Shown: positions 25,001 to 36,531, counted from the first letter of the stretch. The stretch is 64,000 nt of DNA from Streptococcus cristatus (GCF_003943465.1 NZ_RJPR01000001.1:385071-449070); one strand, 5' to 3'. The notes: a model not told the origin generated them from the letters alone. Made by a program: numbers and translations.

Positions 25001-27595
25001 CTATGCTGAACTATCTATATGTTTTTTGCTCCATTTAAATCGAACTCTATCATAGAAGAAAAATAAAACTATTCCTAAAATGAAAGCTGCAGTTCCTTCC
25101 TTTAATCCCCTTGGAACAAATGATAAAGTAACTCTACCTGCTCCTCTGTTCACATCAAGTTTCATAAAACCATTCTGCGCACGTTTTAACGGTACCTTCT
25201 TGCCATCTACACTAGCTGTCCACCCCTTATCATAAGGAATGGTGAAAAAGAGAGAACTATCTCTATCCGCATGATAATCAACCGTTACCGTATTGGATTT
25301 TGTCATCACAGAAACTTCTTGTTCTTTCAATTTACTTATGAGTTGCTGATATTTGTTTACATCCACAGAGAAGAACTCTGGTTGGTTAAAAGAAACAGTC
25401 CGATTCTCTGGGAAAGAAAATTGGATAGAAACCGTCTGTGCTTCCTTAAAGTAACCAATATTCAAAAATGGAAAAACATTATGAGTCGGGTAACGATTCG
25501 TGATTCCATTTACAGTGATATTGACATCGGTTTGATTATCGTTTGAAAAGTCAAGATCTGAAAGGTTGACATAAACTTGACTACCTGCAGGCACCTGAAT
25601 TGTGTAAGTGACGCTAGCATAGCTTAACTGAGCATCATTTTCAATGCTTGCAGTTACTTTCCCTTCAGTTTCTTCCTCATTACCAACTATAGAAATCCGC
25701 TCATAATATTTATGCTTCAAACCTGATAATTGATTTAAAAAGGCTGTTTGATTGTCAAGCGTTAAATTTGTAAACTTGACATCTTTGTAAACATCATTGG
25801 TTAAGAAAGCCAAGCCCAAAGTATAATTGTTCTCATACAGTGTCATTGACCGCTCAGTCTTCTCTGCAGAAAAACCAAATTTCTGTGGGTCTCTTTCAGA
25901 TAAGTTATATCTTACAGCAAAGATACTATCCATCAAAATAGTATTATTTTGATAGCGGAGATTGAGATTAGTTCCTGCCGATTTAAATCCTAATTTATCT
26001 AAAGTTGAGCTAGCTTGCGTATTTCTGACTGATGAAAATTGAGAAATTCCATTATAATTAAATTTCATACTGTCATTGCCAGTCTGAGGATCAAGCCTCT
26101 CTGTTCGAAAGAAATCTCTATTTTCCCTCTTACTATACTTGACAAGTTTGTCAATTTCATCCATCTTTTTCGAATAGGAAGAACGACTTGCAAAGACCCA
26201 TTCTTTAGCAATACCATCGACCTGATAATAAGAGTTTAAGGTGAGCTCAAAAACCACAAAAAATAGTAAAGATAGTGTAAACATACTCTGCCTAACGTGA
26301 CAACGAATAAAAGCAAAGCTGATTAACAGATAGGCAAAGAAAAACTCTAAAGTAAAAATGTAATTTTCAGGACCAAGAAAATCATAGCGTTTACTATAGT
26401 ATAAAGTGGCTAGAAAACCAAAAGAAATGAGCAGGAAGCTAAGGAATACTTGCCACCATTTAACTTCCTCCAAACGATTGAGCGTTTCTGCAGCCATCAA
26501 AATGATAAGAAGAGAAAAAAGCCAAGAATAGCGATGTAAAAACATATTTGGCGCATGCATTCCCTGCCAGAGTAAATCCAAATACTGCAGTCGGAAGCTC
26601 ACTATAAAAATGCCAATCAACAGAATGTAGGCAAGTTTCACGCGAAGCTTAATACTTTTTATCGTGAAAAACAAGATACTTAAAATGAGAGGAAATAGAC
26701 CAACATAAATCATAGGAATAGAACCGTACTTAGTTGTGTCAAAACTTCCTATAAAATTTTTAGCAAAAATATCTAGATACCAACTTTTCTCAGTAAACAA
26801 GCCTTCAACCTTTGTCAAGGTCTCACCATGTGAACTCAGATCTAGATAAGTCGGCAAAATCATAATTAGACTAGTAAGCCCTGCTAATATTGACACGATC
26901 GCAAAATCAGGGAAAGACCGAATCCTGGCCTTAAAGTCCCAAGAGAGCTGAACGAGATACCAAAGAACTAAAAACAGAGCCATCATGTAACCAAAATAAT
27001 AATTCTGGATAAAGAGAATTGACAAGCTTGCAAAGTATAAAACTCTCCCTTGTCCATTCATCAACTTGTGTAAACCAAAGATGATAAGGGGTACCAATAT
27101 AAATACATCTAACCAAGTTTTAATTTCAAGTTGACTGACTGAGAAACTCATCAAAGAAAAGGAAGTTGACAGAATCAAGATTAGTGTGTCTGGAATTTTT
27201 TTAAATATCCCTTTAATACTGATACAAGTTGTCAAGCCAATCAAGCCAAACTTAATAAGAGTAAATAAGTAGACTGCATCTGGCATTGATTTTAAATCGA
27301 AAAAGTAGACAAAGGGGGAAAGGAAACTTCCTAGATAATAGCTGGAGAGAGCATAAAAATTTTGCCCTAATCCACTTGAAAATGTGTAAAAAAGACTATC
27401 CGTTCCATGAAGGATATTCCTCAATGTCGTATCAAATACGACATACTGATGGAAGCCGTCTCCAAGTAACGGCGCAGTATCGCTTCCCCAGTAAATACCT
27501 TGACTCAGATAAACGAAACACATAATGAGAAAAGGTAAGGTGAAGGAAGCTAAATAAAGCCAATTTTTATTAAAAAAATATCTGATTTTTTCCAT
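25001..27595 (-). CDS. YfhO family integral membrane protein
   Basis: An 864-aa protein starting MEKIRYFFNKNWLYLASFTLPFLIMCFVYL. About twelve or more transmembrane helices in the first 460 residues carry the GT-C-type loop (GDGFHQYVVFDTTLRN). A large extracellular beta-rich domain (about 470-830) and one final helix complete it. This is the YfhO family; B. subtilis YfhO is needed for glycosylation of lipoteichoic acid, so a role in decorating cell-surface glycopolymers is plausible. No clear Shine-Dalgarno precedes the ATG at 27595. It may share a transcript with the ABC-F gene upstream despite the intervening hairpin. Confidence 0.88.
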   Translation of the reverse strand: MEKIRYFFNKNWLYLASFTLPFLIMCFVYLSQGIYWGSDTAPLLGDGFHQYVVFDTTLRNILHGTDSLFYTFSSGLGQNFYALSSYYLGSFLSPFVYFFDLKSMPDAVYLFTLIKFGLIGLTTCISIKGIFKKIPDTLILILSTSFSLMSFSVSQLEIKTWLDVFILVPLIIFGLHKLMNGQGRVLYFASLSILFIQNYYFGYMMALFLVLWYLVQLSWDFKARIRSFPDFAIVSILAGLTSLIMILPTYLDLSSHGETLTKVEGLFTEKSWYLDIFAKNFIGSFDTTKYGSIPMIYVGLFPLILSILFFTIKSIKLRVKLAYILLIGIFIVSFRLQYLDLLWQGMHAPNMFLHRYSWLFSLLIILMAAETLNRLEEVKWWQVFLSFLLISFGFLATLYYSKRYDFLGPENYIFTLEFFFAYLLISFAFIRCHVRQSMFTLSLLFFVVFELTLNSYYQVDGIAKEWVFASRSSYSKKMDEIDKLVKYSKRENRDFFRTERLDPQTGNDSMKFNYNGISQFSSVRNTQASSTLDKLGFKSAGTNLNLRYQNNTILMDSIFAVRYNLSERDPQKFGFSAEKTERSMTLYENNYTLGLAFLTNDVYKDVKFTNLTLDNQTAFLNQLSGLKHKYYERISIVGNEEETEGKVTASIENDAQLSYASVTYTIQVPAGSQVYVNLSDLDFSNDNQTDVNITVNGITNRYPTHNVFPFLNIGYFKEAQTVSIQFSFPENRTVSFNQPEFFSVDVNKYQQLISKLKEQEVSVMTKSNTVTVDYHADRDSSLFFTIPYDKGWTASVDGKKVPLKRAQNGFMKLDVNRGAGRVTLSFVPRGLKEGTAAFILGIVLFFFYDRVRFKWSKKHIDSSA

Positions 27596-27610
27596 GTTTC
27601 TTATAGAGAA

Positions 27611-27638
27611 AGAGGCCGAAACGTTGTTTCATGCCTCT
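27611..27638 (-). terminator. Hairpin after the ABC-F gene
   Basis: AGAGGC (27611-27616) with GCCTCT (27633-27638), and GAAAC with GTTTC inside. On the minus strand TTTCTC follows, a weak U run, so read-through into yfhO is possible. A GTCAAC/GTTGAC dyad lies just upstream (about 27649-27663). Confidence 0.5.
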
Positions 27639-27670
27639 GTAAACTTCTGTCAACTCATGTTGACAACTTA

Positions 27671-29293
27671 TTAATCTTTCCAAAGTTCTTTGACTTTTGC
27701 CTGAACTTCTTGATTTTCCAAAAATTCATCATAAGTTTCGTCAATACGGTCAATCACACCATTTTTTGAGAGAACAATGATATGATTGGCCAAGGTTTGA
27801 ATAAACTCATGGTCATGGCTAGCAAAGATGATCGACTCCTTAAAGTTCTTCAAACCATCATTAAGACTAGAAATAGATTCCAAATCCAAGTGATTAGTAG
27901 GATCGTCCAAAACCAAAACATTTGACTTGAGAAGCATCAGTTTAGACAACATAACCCGAACTTTTTCTCCACCTGACAAGACGTTGACAGGCTTGTTAAC
28001 CTCATCGCCAGAGAAAAGCATCCGACCTAAGAAACCTCGAAGGAAGGTATTATCGTCTTCTTCTTTACTAGCAAATTGACGAAGCCAGTCAAGAATAGAT
28101 TCACCACCAGCAAAGTCGCGAGAATTATCTTTTGGCAAATAAGAACGACTGGTTGTAACACCCCACTTGACAGTTCCTTCATAGTCGATATCTCCCATCA
28201 AGGCACGAATCAAGGCAGTTGTCTGGATATCATTTTGTCCAATCAAAGCTGTCTTATCACCAGGACGCAGGATAAAGCTGATGTTGTCAAGAATAGTCTC
28301 GCCGTCAATCTTGACAGAAAGATTTTCTACTGTCAAGAGATCGTTCCCGATTTCACGCTCCGCTTTAAAGCTGATAAATGGATATTTTCGACTTGACGGA
28401 ACAATTTCTTCCAATTCAATCTTATCCAGCATCTTTTTACGAGATGTTGCCTGTTTAGACTTAGAAGCATTGGCAGAGAAGCGAGCCACAAACTCTTGCA
28501 ATTGTTTGATTTTTTCTTCCGCCTTAGCATTTCGGTCAGCGAGCAACTTAGCTGCCAATTCACTTGATTCTTTCCAGAAATCATAGTTTCCGACATAAAG
28601 TTTGATCTTACCAAAATCAAGGTCAGCCATATGCGTACAAACTTTATTTAAGAAGTGACGGTCGTGGGATACGACAATAACTGTATTCTCAAAATCAATC
28701 AAGAAATCTTCCAACCAAGTGATAGACTGGATGTCCAAACCATTGGTCGGCTCGTCCAGAAGCAAGACATCTGGCTTGCCAAAAAGAGCCTTGGCAAGAA
28801 GGACCTTAACCTTGTCGCCATTCGACAATTCACTCATATTTTGATAATGCAAGTCTTCTGGAATATTGAGGTTTTGTAGCAATTGAGAAGCTTCACTTTC
28901 AGCTTCCCAGCCACCCAACTCAGCAAATTCTCCTTCCAGCTCAGCTGCTCGAACCCCATCCTCGTCAGAGAAGTCAGGCTTCATATAAATAGCATCTTTC
29001 TCTTTCATAATGCTGTAAAGGTGCTCGTTCCCCATGATAACTACATCAATGACCCGCTCATCCTCATAGTCAAAATGATTTTGACGCAAAACAGAAAGTC
29101 GCTCATCTGGACCCAAAGAAATATGGCCTGTTGTCGGCTCAATATCTCCAGCTAAAATTTTCAAGAAGGTGGACTTACCCGCACCATTCGCCCCAATCAG
29201 GCCATAAGTGTTTCCTTCTGTAAATTTAATATTTACTTCATCAAATAATTTTCGATCACTGAAACGCAGTGACACATCAGATACTGTAAGCAA
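27671..29293 (-). CDS. ABC-F family ATPase (YkpA/YbiT type)
   Basis: A 540-aa soluble protein with two ABC domains. The first has Walker A GANGAGKSTFLKIL, signature LSNGDKVKVLLAKAL and Walker B VLLLDEPTNGLD. A linker of about 80 residues rich in Lys/Glu joins the second, whose signature (LSGGEKVRVMLSKL) and Walker B (VLVLDDPTNHLD) are intact. The second P-loop is GQNDIQTTALIRAL and lacks the GKS/T lysine. ABC-F proteins act on the ribosomal E site. The YkpA branch is known to have a poor second P-loop. The start codon is TTG at 29293, with AGGAGAAAATCA upstream. Confidence 0.9.
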   Translation of the reverse strand: MLTVSDVSLRFSDRKLFDEVNIKFTEGNTYGLIGANGAGKSTFLKILAGDIEPTTGHISLGPDERLSVLRQNHFDYEDERVIDVVIMGNEHLYSIMKEKDAIYMKPDFSDEDGVRAAELEGEFAELGGWEAESEASQLLQNLNIPEDLHYQNMSELSNGDKVKVLLAKALFGKPDVLLLDEPTNGLDIQSITWLEDFLIDFENTVIVVSHDRHFLNKVCTHMADLDFGKIKLYVGNYDFWKESSELAAKLLADRNAKAEEKIKQLQEFVARFSANASKSKQATSRKKMLDKIELEEIVPSSRKYPFISFKAEREIGNDLLTVENLSVKIDGETILDNISFILRPGDKTALIGQNDIQTTALIRALMGDIDYEGTVKWGVTTSRSYLPKDNSRDFAGGESILDWLRQFASKEEDDNTFLRGFLGRMLFSGDEVNKPVNVLSGGEKVRVMLSKLMLLKSNVLVLDDPTNHLDLESISSLNDGLKNFKESIIFASHDHEFIQTLANHIIVLSKNGVIDRIDETYDEFLENQEVQAKVKELWKD

Positions 29294-29475
29294 TGATTTT
29301 CTCCTATATATGTAGTCTCATCCATTTTACTAGAAAATTCTTCTTTTTTCAAATTATTATGGAATAAAAAACTATTTTAAGAGATAAAAATGCTCTCAAC
29401 TTTGTAAACATGATGTAAATATATTGTCAAGCTGTTTATTTTAAACTATGATTCTTCTTTTTTTCTTCTAGATTC

Positions 29476-29504
29476 TTCCGAATTTTCTTTGAAAATGATA
29501 TAAT
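29476..29504 (+). promoter_or_regulatory. Promoter of trpS
   Basis: TTCCGA (29476-29481), 17-bp spacer, TATAAT (29499-29504). GAGGAG then lies 6 nt before the trpS ATG. Confidence 0.65.
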
Positions 29505-29532
29505 GAGAACAAGACTAATTGAGGAGCAAGCA

Positions 29533-30558
29533 ATGACAAAACCCATTATTTTAACCGGAGACCGTCCGACTGGAAAATTACATATTGGTCATTATGTCGG
29601 AAGTCTACGTAACCGTGTTCTTTTACAAAATCAAGACAAGTATGAGATGTTTGTTTTTCTGGCGGATCAACAAGCTCTGACAGACCATGCAAAAGATCCA
29701 CAAACAATTGTAGAATCCATTGGCAATGTAGCCTTAGACTATCTGGCAGCTGGACTGGATCCCAAAAAAGCAACTATTTTCATCCAGAGTCAAATTCCAG
29801 AGTTGGCAGAGCTGTCAATGTATTACATGAATTTGGTGTCTTTAGCTCGTTTAGAGCGTAATCCAACTGTTAAGACAGAAATTGCTCAGAAAGGATTTGG
29901 AGAAAGTATCCCAACTGGATTTTTGGTTTATCCTATCTCTCAAGCAGCTGACATTACAGCCTTTAAGGCCAATTATGTACCTGTCGGAAATGACCAAAAA
30001 CCGATGATTGAGCAGACACGTGAAATTGTTCGTTCCTTCAATCATGCCTATGACTGTGAGGTTTTGGTGGAGCCAGAAGGCATCTATCCAGAAAATGAAG
30101 CGGCTGGGCGTTTACCAGGGCTTGATGGCAATGCTAAAATGTCAAAATCATTAAACAATGGGATTTATCTAGCGGATGACATGGATACACTCAAGAAAAA
30201 GGTCATGAGTATGTATACTGATCCCGACCACATCAAGGTTGAAGATCCAGGAAAAATCGAAGGTAATATGGTTTTCCATTATCTGGATGTTTTTGGTCGG
30301 CCAGAAGATGCTGCTGAAATTGCGGCTATGAAAGAACACTACCAACGCGGTGGTCTGGGTGATGTCAAAACTAAACGCTATCTCTTAGAGATTTTGGAGC
30401 GGGAATTAGGACCAATCAGAGAGCGTCGTCTCGAGTTTGCAAAAGACATGGGCCAAGTCTATGACATGCTGAAAGAAGGCAGTGAACGTGCTCGACAAGT
30501 TGCTGGACAAACCCTGTCAGAAGTCAAAAATGCAATGGGAATTAATTACTTTAAATAA
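29533..30558 (+). CDS. trpS: Tryptophanyl-tRNA synthetase
   Basis: A 341-aa class I synthetase that charges tRNA-Trp. The HIGH motif is [15 protein letters not shown] (about residue 15) and the KMSKS motif is [42 protein letters not shown] is typical of the active site. I start at 29533 ([14 protein letters not shown]) after GAGGAG; the longer ORF at 29503 overlaps the -10. It is monocistronic with its own terminator. No T-box leader is visible. Confidence 0.96.
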   Translation: MTKPIILTGDRPTGKLHIGHYVGSLRNRVLLQNQDKYEMFVFLADQQALTDHAKDPQTIVESIGNVALDYLAAGLDPKKATIFIQSQIPELAELSMYYMNLVSLARLERNPTVKTEIAQKGFGESIPTGFLVYPISQAADITAFKANYVPVGNDQKPMIEQTREIVRSFNHAYDCEVLVEPEGIYPENEAAGRLPGLDGNAKMSKSLNNGIYLADDMDTLKKKVMSMYTDPDHIKVEDPGKIEGNMVFHYLDVFGRPEDAAEIAAMKEHYQRGGLGDVKTKRYLLEILERELGPIRERRLEFAKDMGQVYDMLKEGSERARQVAGQTLSEVKNAMGINYFK

Positions 30559-30582
30559 CGAACAATAATAGCAGATTACATC

Positions 30583-30622
30583 AAAAACCATCGTCTTTTA
30601 CCTGAAAAAGAGATGGTTTTTA
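30583..30622 (+). terminator. Terminator of trpS
   Basis: AAAAACCAT and ATGGTTTTT arms with an inner TCTTTT/AAAAAGA pairing, ending in a T-rich tail. Confidence 0.75.
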
Positions 30623-30640
30623 ATTTTTGCATAATAATCA

Positions 30641-30668
30641 TTGACAAATGCCTATAGAATGGTATGAT
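30641..30668 (+). promoter_or_regulatory. Promoter of guaB
   Basis: TTGACA (30641-30646), 16-bp spacer, TATGAT (30663-30668). Confidence 0.75.
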
Positions 30669-30705
30669 ATTAACAATAAAAAGACGAGCCCTGCTCAATA
30701 TATAA

Positions 30706-32205
<1,500 letters not shown>

Positions 32206-32215
32206 AATTATAAAG

Positions 32216-32253
32216 AAAAACAACCTTGTCAACTCCTTGACAAGGTTGTTTTT
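32216..32253. terminator. Bidirectional terminator between guaB and recF
   Basis: A perfect 17-bp stem (32216-32232 with 32237-32253) with a 4-nt loop. A and T runs make it work for guaB (plus) and recF (minus). Confidence 0.9.
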
Positions 32254-32256
32254 ATA

Positions 32257-32274
32257 GTTTACAAAGTTGTAAAC
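32257..32274. repeat. GTTTACAA-AG-TTGTAAAC dyad
   Basis: A perfect 8-bp inverted repeat with 2-bp centre, close to the recF stop. It belongs to the same TTTACA/TGTAAA motif group seen in other gaps of this window. Confidence 0.45.
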
Positions 32275-32293
32275 GGTATTTACAAATCATTGA

Positions 32294-33406
32294 CTAATCT
32301 GTAAGGTTAACATTTTCTTCTTTCTTAATTACGCCCTGACTTATCTGAAAAATATTAATATCTTCTGGTAAATTGTGTAAGTGATCTAAGCTGGTTGTCG
32401 TGATGAAAGTCTGGATATTTTGAGAGATGGTTTCTAGCAATTTTAATTGACGCATATTGTCAAGTTCGCTCATTACATCGTCAAGCAATAATATAGGAGT
32501 ATCTTTTGTAAGGCTTTCGATTAGTTTAATTTCAGCTAACTTGATAGATAGAACGACACTGCGGTGCTGGCCTTGGCTACCAAATCCAGCATCCATTTCA
32601 TTGATGAAAAAGTTGATATCGTCTCGATGAGGTCCGACACCTGTATTCTTTTTGAAAAGGTCTCGTCTACGACTTTCTGATAAGGCTGCTCGAAAAGAAG
32701 CTTCCAAGTCTTCGAGATGTGAAAACGGAACAGAGGATAAATACTTGATTGTCAATTTCTCTTTTCCTTGAGAAATATCTCCATGACTTTCCTGAGCAAA
32801 ACCTTCTAGCTTTTCAATAAAGTCTAAGCGATGTTGCATGACACGACAACCAAAATCAATCAATTGTTCATCTAAGACAGAGAGAAAGGTTTCATCTACC
32901 TTATCATTGGCCTTAAGATAGGCATTTCTTTGCTTGAGTACATGATTATAGTTAGACAAGTCAGAAAGATAGATGGGCTTGATTTGCCCAAGCTCAATAT
33001 CAATAAATTTTCTGCGTAAAGCAGGGGCGCCTTTAATGAGCTGTAAATCTTCTGGAGCAAATAAGACAACGTTGACAACCCCTATATAATCTGATAGTTT
33101 CCCTTGTTTTAAATGATTTATTTTGGTGATTCTCCCCTTTGTTGTCAACTCGATGTCAAGTGGGATTTTACCCGTTGTTTTTTCAATGATTCCTGAAATT
33201 TGAAGATTTTTTTCTTGGAAATGAATCAAATCCTTATCGGTTCGGGTTCGGTGACTGCGAGTAAGGGCTAAAAAATAGATGGCTTCTAGAATATTGGTTT
33301 TCCCTTGTGCATTTTGTCCCAGAAAGATATTAAGGCCAGGATCAAAATCAACCTCTGCAGACTGGTAATTACGAAAATGTTTAATTTTCAGCGTTTTTAA
33401 CCACAT
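32294..33406 (-). CDS. recF: DNA replication and repair protein RecF
   Basis: A 370-aa SMC-like ATPase that loads RecA at gaps with RecO and RecR. Walker [20 protein letters not shown] is near the N-terminus. The start [15 protein letters not shown], the signature region [18 protein letters not shown] and Walker [14 protein letters not shown] are canonical. It follows yaaA with a gap of 3 nt, so the two are cotranscribed and coupled. In this genus recF is separated from dnaN, as seen here (17 kb away). Confidence 0.96.
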   Translation of the reverse strand: MWLKTLKIKHFRNYQSAEVDFDPGLNIFLGQNAQGKTNILEAIYFLALTRSHRTRTDKDLIHFQEKNLQISGIIEKTTGKIPLDIELTTKGRITKINHLKQGKLSDYIGVVNVVLFAPEDLQLIKGAPALRRKFIDIELGQIKPIYLSDLSNYNHVLKQRNAYLKANDKVDETFLSVLDEQLIDFGCRVMQHRLDFIEKLEGFAQESHGDISQGKEKLTIKYLSSVPFSHLEDLEASFRAALSESRRRDLFKKNTGVGPHRDDINFFINEMDAGFGSQGQHRSVVLSIKLAEIKLIESLTKDTPILLLDDVMSELDNMRQLKLLETISQNIQTFITTTSLDHLHNLPEDINIFQISQGVIKKEENVNLTD

Positions 33407-33409
33407 GGC

Positions 33410-33799
33410 TTAGGTTCCTGGAAAGCGAACAGGAGCTTTTTTATTTTTCTGCTCGAGCTTTCTTTTCTTTTGTTCTTTTTTTACTGGTTGAGATTTTTTT
33501 AAGTCCTTATTCATGGCTTTAACTAAGTCTGCCACTCTTTTTTTCTCTGCTTGCTCCTCTTGATGTTCAAGAATTTCCTCCTGACTTGGAGCAAGGAGGA
33601 TGATCTCCAGTTCTTGGTCTGGGAGAGAGACGACATCTCCAATTCTAAGTTTTTTCCCTCGTCTATTTTCTAGTTCGCCGTTAAAAAAGACCTGATGATC
33701 TGCCAAAAAGGACTTGATTGCTCCGCCACTTTGAATAATACCGACTTCTTTTAAGAGAGCCTGTAGAGTAATAAATTCGTCAAATAATTTGTATTCCAT
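33410..33799 (-). CDS. yaaA: S4-domain protein YaaA (RlbA-like)
   Basis: A 129-aa protein whose first 70 residues are an S4-type RNA-binding domain (EFITLQALLKEVGIIQSGGAIKSFLADHQVFFNGELENRRGKKLRIGDVV). The tail of about 55 residues is Lys/Glu/Gln-rich (KKSQPVKKEQKKRKLEQKNKKAPVRF is within it in part) and disordered, longer than the Bacillus YaaA. The linkage to recF is widely conserved. Its role is probably in ribosome or RNA biology; not proven. Confidence 0.85.
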   Translation of the reverse strand: MEYKLFDEFITLQALLKEVGIIQSGGAIKSFLADHQVFFNGELENRRGKKLRIGDVVSLPDQELEIILLAPSQEEILEHQEEQAEKKRVADLVKAMNKDLKKSQPVKKEQKKRKLEQKNKKAPVRFPGT

Positions 33800-33910
33800 A
33801 TTTCACCTCAATCCTTGTCATTATATCATAATTTAAGCGGAAACTGTTCCGTGGTAGTCTCATTCAAGGACAAGTTTTACTAGAAAAATAGAAAACGCTT
33901 TAATCTCTAA

Positions 33911-33956
33911 AAATGCCGTTCCTTACAAAGCATTAAACGGCATTTCGTGTTATAAT
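33911..33956 (+). promoter_or_regulatory. Hairpin and -10 element upstream of yfmF
   Basis: AAATGCCGTT (33911-33920) and AACGGCATTT (33936-33945) form a 10-bp inverted repeat ending 5 bp before a TATAAT (33951-33956). No clear -35 is present where it would lie in the loop, so the dyad may be an operator or a residual terminator. Confidence 0.5.
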
Positions 33957-33988
33957 AGAAGTCTATATTATTCGGTATGAGGAGCGCA

Positions 33989-35236
33989 ATGGAAATCATA
34001 AAAGGAGTACATCTTCACTTCATTCAGTCAGAAAAATTTAAAACCAATAAAATTAAAGTGCGATTTTCAGCTCCTATGTCTGAAAAAACAATAGCTGGGC
34101 GGGTTCTTACGGCCAGTATGCTGGAGACTTCAAATGCTCTTTATCCAACATCGCAAGCCTTTCGAGAAAAATTAGCGAATTTATACGGTGCTAATTACTC
34201 GACAAGCCTTTCACGACGGGGATTAGTGCATTATCTAGATATCAATCTTTCTTTCGTGCGGGATCAATTCTTGAGCCGAAAAAATATGTTGGCAGATGAA
34301 ATACTAGATTTTTTGAAGGCTAGTCTCTTTTTTCCTCTGTCAAATGGACAGGCTTTTGATACCAAAACCTTTGAAATTGAAAAGAGAAATGTTTTAACAG
34401 ACTTGGAAGCTGAAATTGAGAATCATTTCTACCATGCTCACAGAGAGTTAAATAATTTATTTTACGATTTACCAGAAATGCGGATTCCACGCGTGGCAAC
34501 AATCGAGCTAGTAGAAAAAGAAACGGCTGAAACTAGTTTCGCTGCTTTTCAGCAAATGCTAAATCAGGATCAAATTGATTTTTTCTTCATCGGTGATTTC
34601 AATGAGATTGCTGTTCGTGAGAAAATCCAAGAATTCCAGTTTTCTGAGCGAGAACAGCCTTTACAGCTTAGCTACCAGCAAAACTATTCAAATATAACTA
34701 GAGAAAAGCTGGAGCAGCGAGATGTGCATCAGTCGATTGTTGAACTGGCCTACCATTTTTCTAGTCAATATGGGGATCGCAGCCATCTGCCCCTAATTGT
34801 TTTGAATGGCTTATTGGGAGGATTTGCTCATTCCAAACTCTTTGTCAATGTTCGGGAAAAAGAGAGCCTAGCCTACACTATTTCTAGTAGTTTTGATATT
34901 TTTTCTGGTTTGATGCGAATCTATGCTGGAATTGACCGAGCAAATCGGACAAAGACCATCGCTTTAATCAACCGCCAAATTCTAGATTTGAAGCGGGGAC
35001 ATTTCACAGATGAAGAACTTGAACAAACCAAGAATATGCTGAAAAATTCAATACTTCTGGCTCAGGATCGACAAAACACCTTGATTGAGCGTGCTTACAT
35101 GTCCTCTGTTCTAGGGAAAAAATTTCTGTCACTAGAGGCTTGGCTGAAAGCATTAGAAAATGTCAGCAAGGCTGATCTTATAGAGGCAGTCCAGCAGTTG
35201 AAATTACAGGCGATTTACTTTATGGAAGGGAAATAA
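33989..35236 (+). CDS. yfmF: M16-like protein YfmF (EF-P 5-aminopentanol modification-associated)
   Basis: A 415-aa protein of the insulinase/M16 fold (start MEIIKGVHLHFIQSEKFKTNKI). It lacks the HxxEH zinc motif at the expected place, so it is the inactive partner. The C-terminal half has the R/Y substrate region (VREKESLAYTISSSFD). In B. subtilis YfmF and YfmH are needed to process the EF-P modification. It overlaps yfmH by 1 nt. I use ATG 33989 because of AGGAG upstream; ATG 33977 is also possible. Confidence 0.88.
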   Translation: MEIIKGVHLHFIQSEKFKTNKIKVRFSAPMSEKTIAGRVLTASMLETSNALYPTSQAFREKLANLYGANYSTSLSRRGLVHYLDINLSFVRDQFLSRKNMLADEILDFLKASLFFPLSNGQAFDTKTFEIEKRNVLTDLEAEIENHFYHAHRELNNLFYDLPEMRIPRVATIELVEKETAETSFAAFQQMLNQDQIDFFFIGDFNEIAVREKIQEFQFSEREQPLQLSYQQNYSNITREKLEQRDVHQSIVELAYHFSSQYGDRSHLPLIVLNGLLGGFAHSKLFVNVREKESLAYTISSSFDIFSGLMRIYAGIDRANRTKTIALINRQILDLKRGHFTDEELEQTKNMLKNSILLAQDRQNTLIERAYMSSVLGKKFLSLEAWLKALENVSKADLIEAVQQLKLQAIYFMEGK

Positions 35237-36531
35237 TGCAGAATCCAGGTCTAGAAAAAATCAATTATATAGCCGTGGGAGAAAGCATCTATCGGGCGGT
35301 GCTAGCAAATGGATTGCAGGTTTACCTACTCCCTAAAAATGATTTTAATGAAACCTACGGCATCATCTCAACACATTTTGGCTCTGTTGATACTAAGGTT
35401 GTTTCACGTGAAACAAAGCAAGTTTTTCATTATCCAGCAGGGATTGCACATTTTTTGGAGCACAAACTATTCGAGCGTGAAAACGGTGAGGATTTGCTGC
35501 TGGAATTTACTAAATTTGGCGCAGAAAGTAATGCCTTTACAAGCTTTACACGGACTAGCTATCTGTTTTCTACGACAAACTGTGTAGCAGAAAATCTAAA
35601 GCTGTTGCAGGAACTCGTTTCCCAAGCTAATTTTTCAGAAGCATCTGTTCAGCGTGAGCAAGGAATTATCCAGCAAGAAATCGAAATGTACCAAGACGAT
35701 CCAGATTATCGGCTCTTCTTTGGTGCTTTGAGTAATCTCTATCCTCAAACTCCACTAGCAGAAGATATCGCCGGAACGACAGAGTCAATCATGGATATTA
35801 CTGTGGAAGATCTGACAGAGAACTTTGAGCTTTTCTACCGTCCGTCCAATATGACTTTATTTGTCATTGGTAATTTTGATTTAGAGGCCACTTTTGAAGA
35901 CATCGTCAAAACACAAGAGACCTTATCTCCTAAATTATTAACTGAAACAATTGAAAAAGAGCCTCTCAGCTTACAGCCTGTGATTCCAACCGCTACTAGT
36001 CGGATGGAAGTTGCCAGTCCTAAGTTGGCAATCGGTATTCGTGGGAAAGATACGATACAGGATACGGAGCTTTATCGCTATAAAATTGCCCTGAAATTGC
36101 TTTTTGCCATGATGTTTGGTTGGACTTCCAAGCGTTTCCAGACCCTGTATGAAAACGGAAAAATTGACAATTCGCTCACTCTTGAAGTAGAAGTGGAAAA
36201 AGATTTCCACTTTGTCATCCTAACTATGGACACGCAGGAACCCGTAGGAATTTCTCATCAATTCCGCTCAGCCATTCGAAAGTTTGCTCAGGATCCAGAT
36301 GTCACAGAAACACACCTAGATACGATTAAAAGTGAAATGTTTGGAGATTTGCTGCATGGTCTGAATTCTCTTGAATACATGGCAACCCAGTACGAACCGC
36401 ATTTAACAGGGGAGAATCTTTTTGATTTACCTAAGATTTTACAGGATATCACTTTAAATGACGTCTTAAAAGTCGGACGTCGGTTTATCGACCAGTGTGA
36501 TATGACAGATTTTACTATTTTCCCAAAATAG
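35236..36531 (+). CDS. yfmH: M16 family zinc protease YfmH
   Basis: A 431-aa peptidase with the inverted zinc motif HFLEHKLFE (about residue 75; HxxEH) and the downstream Glu in EQGIIQQEIEMYQDDPDYRL. With YfmF it forms a likely heterodimer. The family note 'EF-P 5-aminopentanol modification-associated' comes from Bacillus genetics. A parS site lies inside its coding region (35400-35415) as the codons for VVSRETK. Its ATG overlaps the yfmF stop. Confidence 0.92.
   Translation: MQNPGLEKINYIAVGESIYRAVLANGLQVYLLPKNDFNETYGIISTHFGSVDTKVVSRETKQVFHYPAGIAHFLEHKLFERENGEDLLLEFTKFGAESNAFTSFTRTSYLFSTTNCVAENLKLLQELVSQANFSEASVQREQGIIQQEIEMYQDDPDYRLFFGALSNLYPQTPLAEDIAGTTESIMDITVEDLTENFELFYRPSNMTLFVIGNFDLEATFEDIVKTQETLSPKLLTETIEKEPLSLQPVIPTATSRMEVASPKLAIGIRGKDTIQDTELYRYKIALKLLFAMMFGWTSKRFQTLYENGKIDNSLTLEVEVEKDFHFVILTMDTQEPVGISHQFRSAIRKFAQDPDVTETHLDTIKSEMFGDLLHGLNSLEYMATQYEPHLTGENLFDLPKILQDITLNDVLKVGRRFIDQCDMTDFTIFPK
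35400..35415. other. parS: parS site 2
   Basis: TGTTTCACGTGAAACA, a perfect palindrome identical to site 1, inside yfmH. About 13 kb left of dnaA. Confidence 0.93.

Noticed and set aside
29340..29500. T-box riboswitch upstream of trpS
   Set aside because: No T-box sequence or specifier stem-loop is present and the promoter lies only 29 nt before the start codon.
30010..30030. ACACGTGAAA half of a parS palindrome in trpS
   Set aside because: Only one half matches; the left arm GTTTC is absent.
33968..33975. ACCGAATA on the minus strand upstream of yaaA
   Set aside because: Mismatch to the consensus, about 170 nt from yaaA, and it overlaps the yfmF start region.
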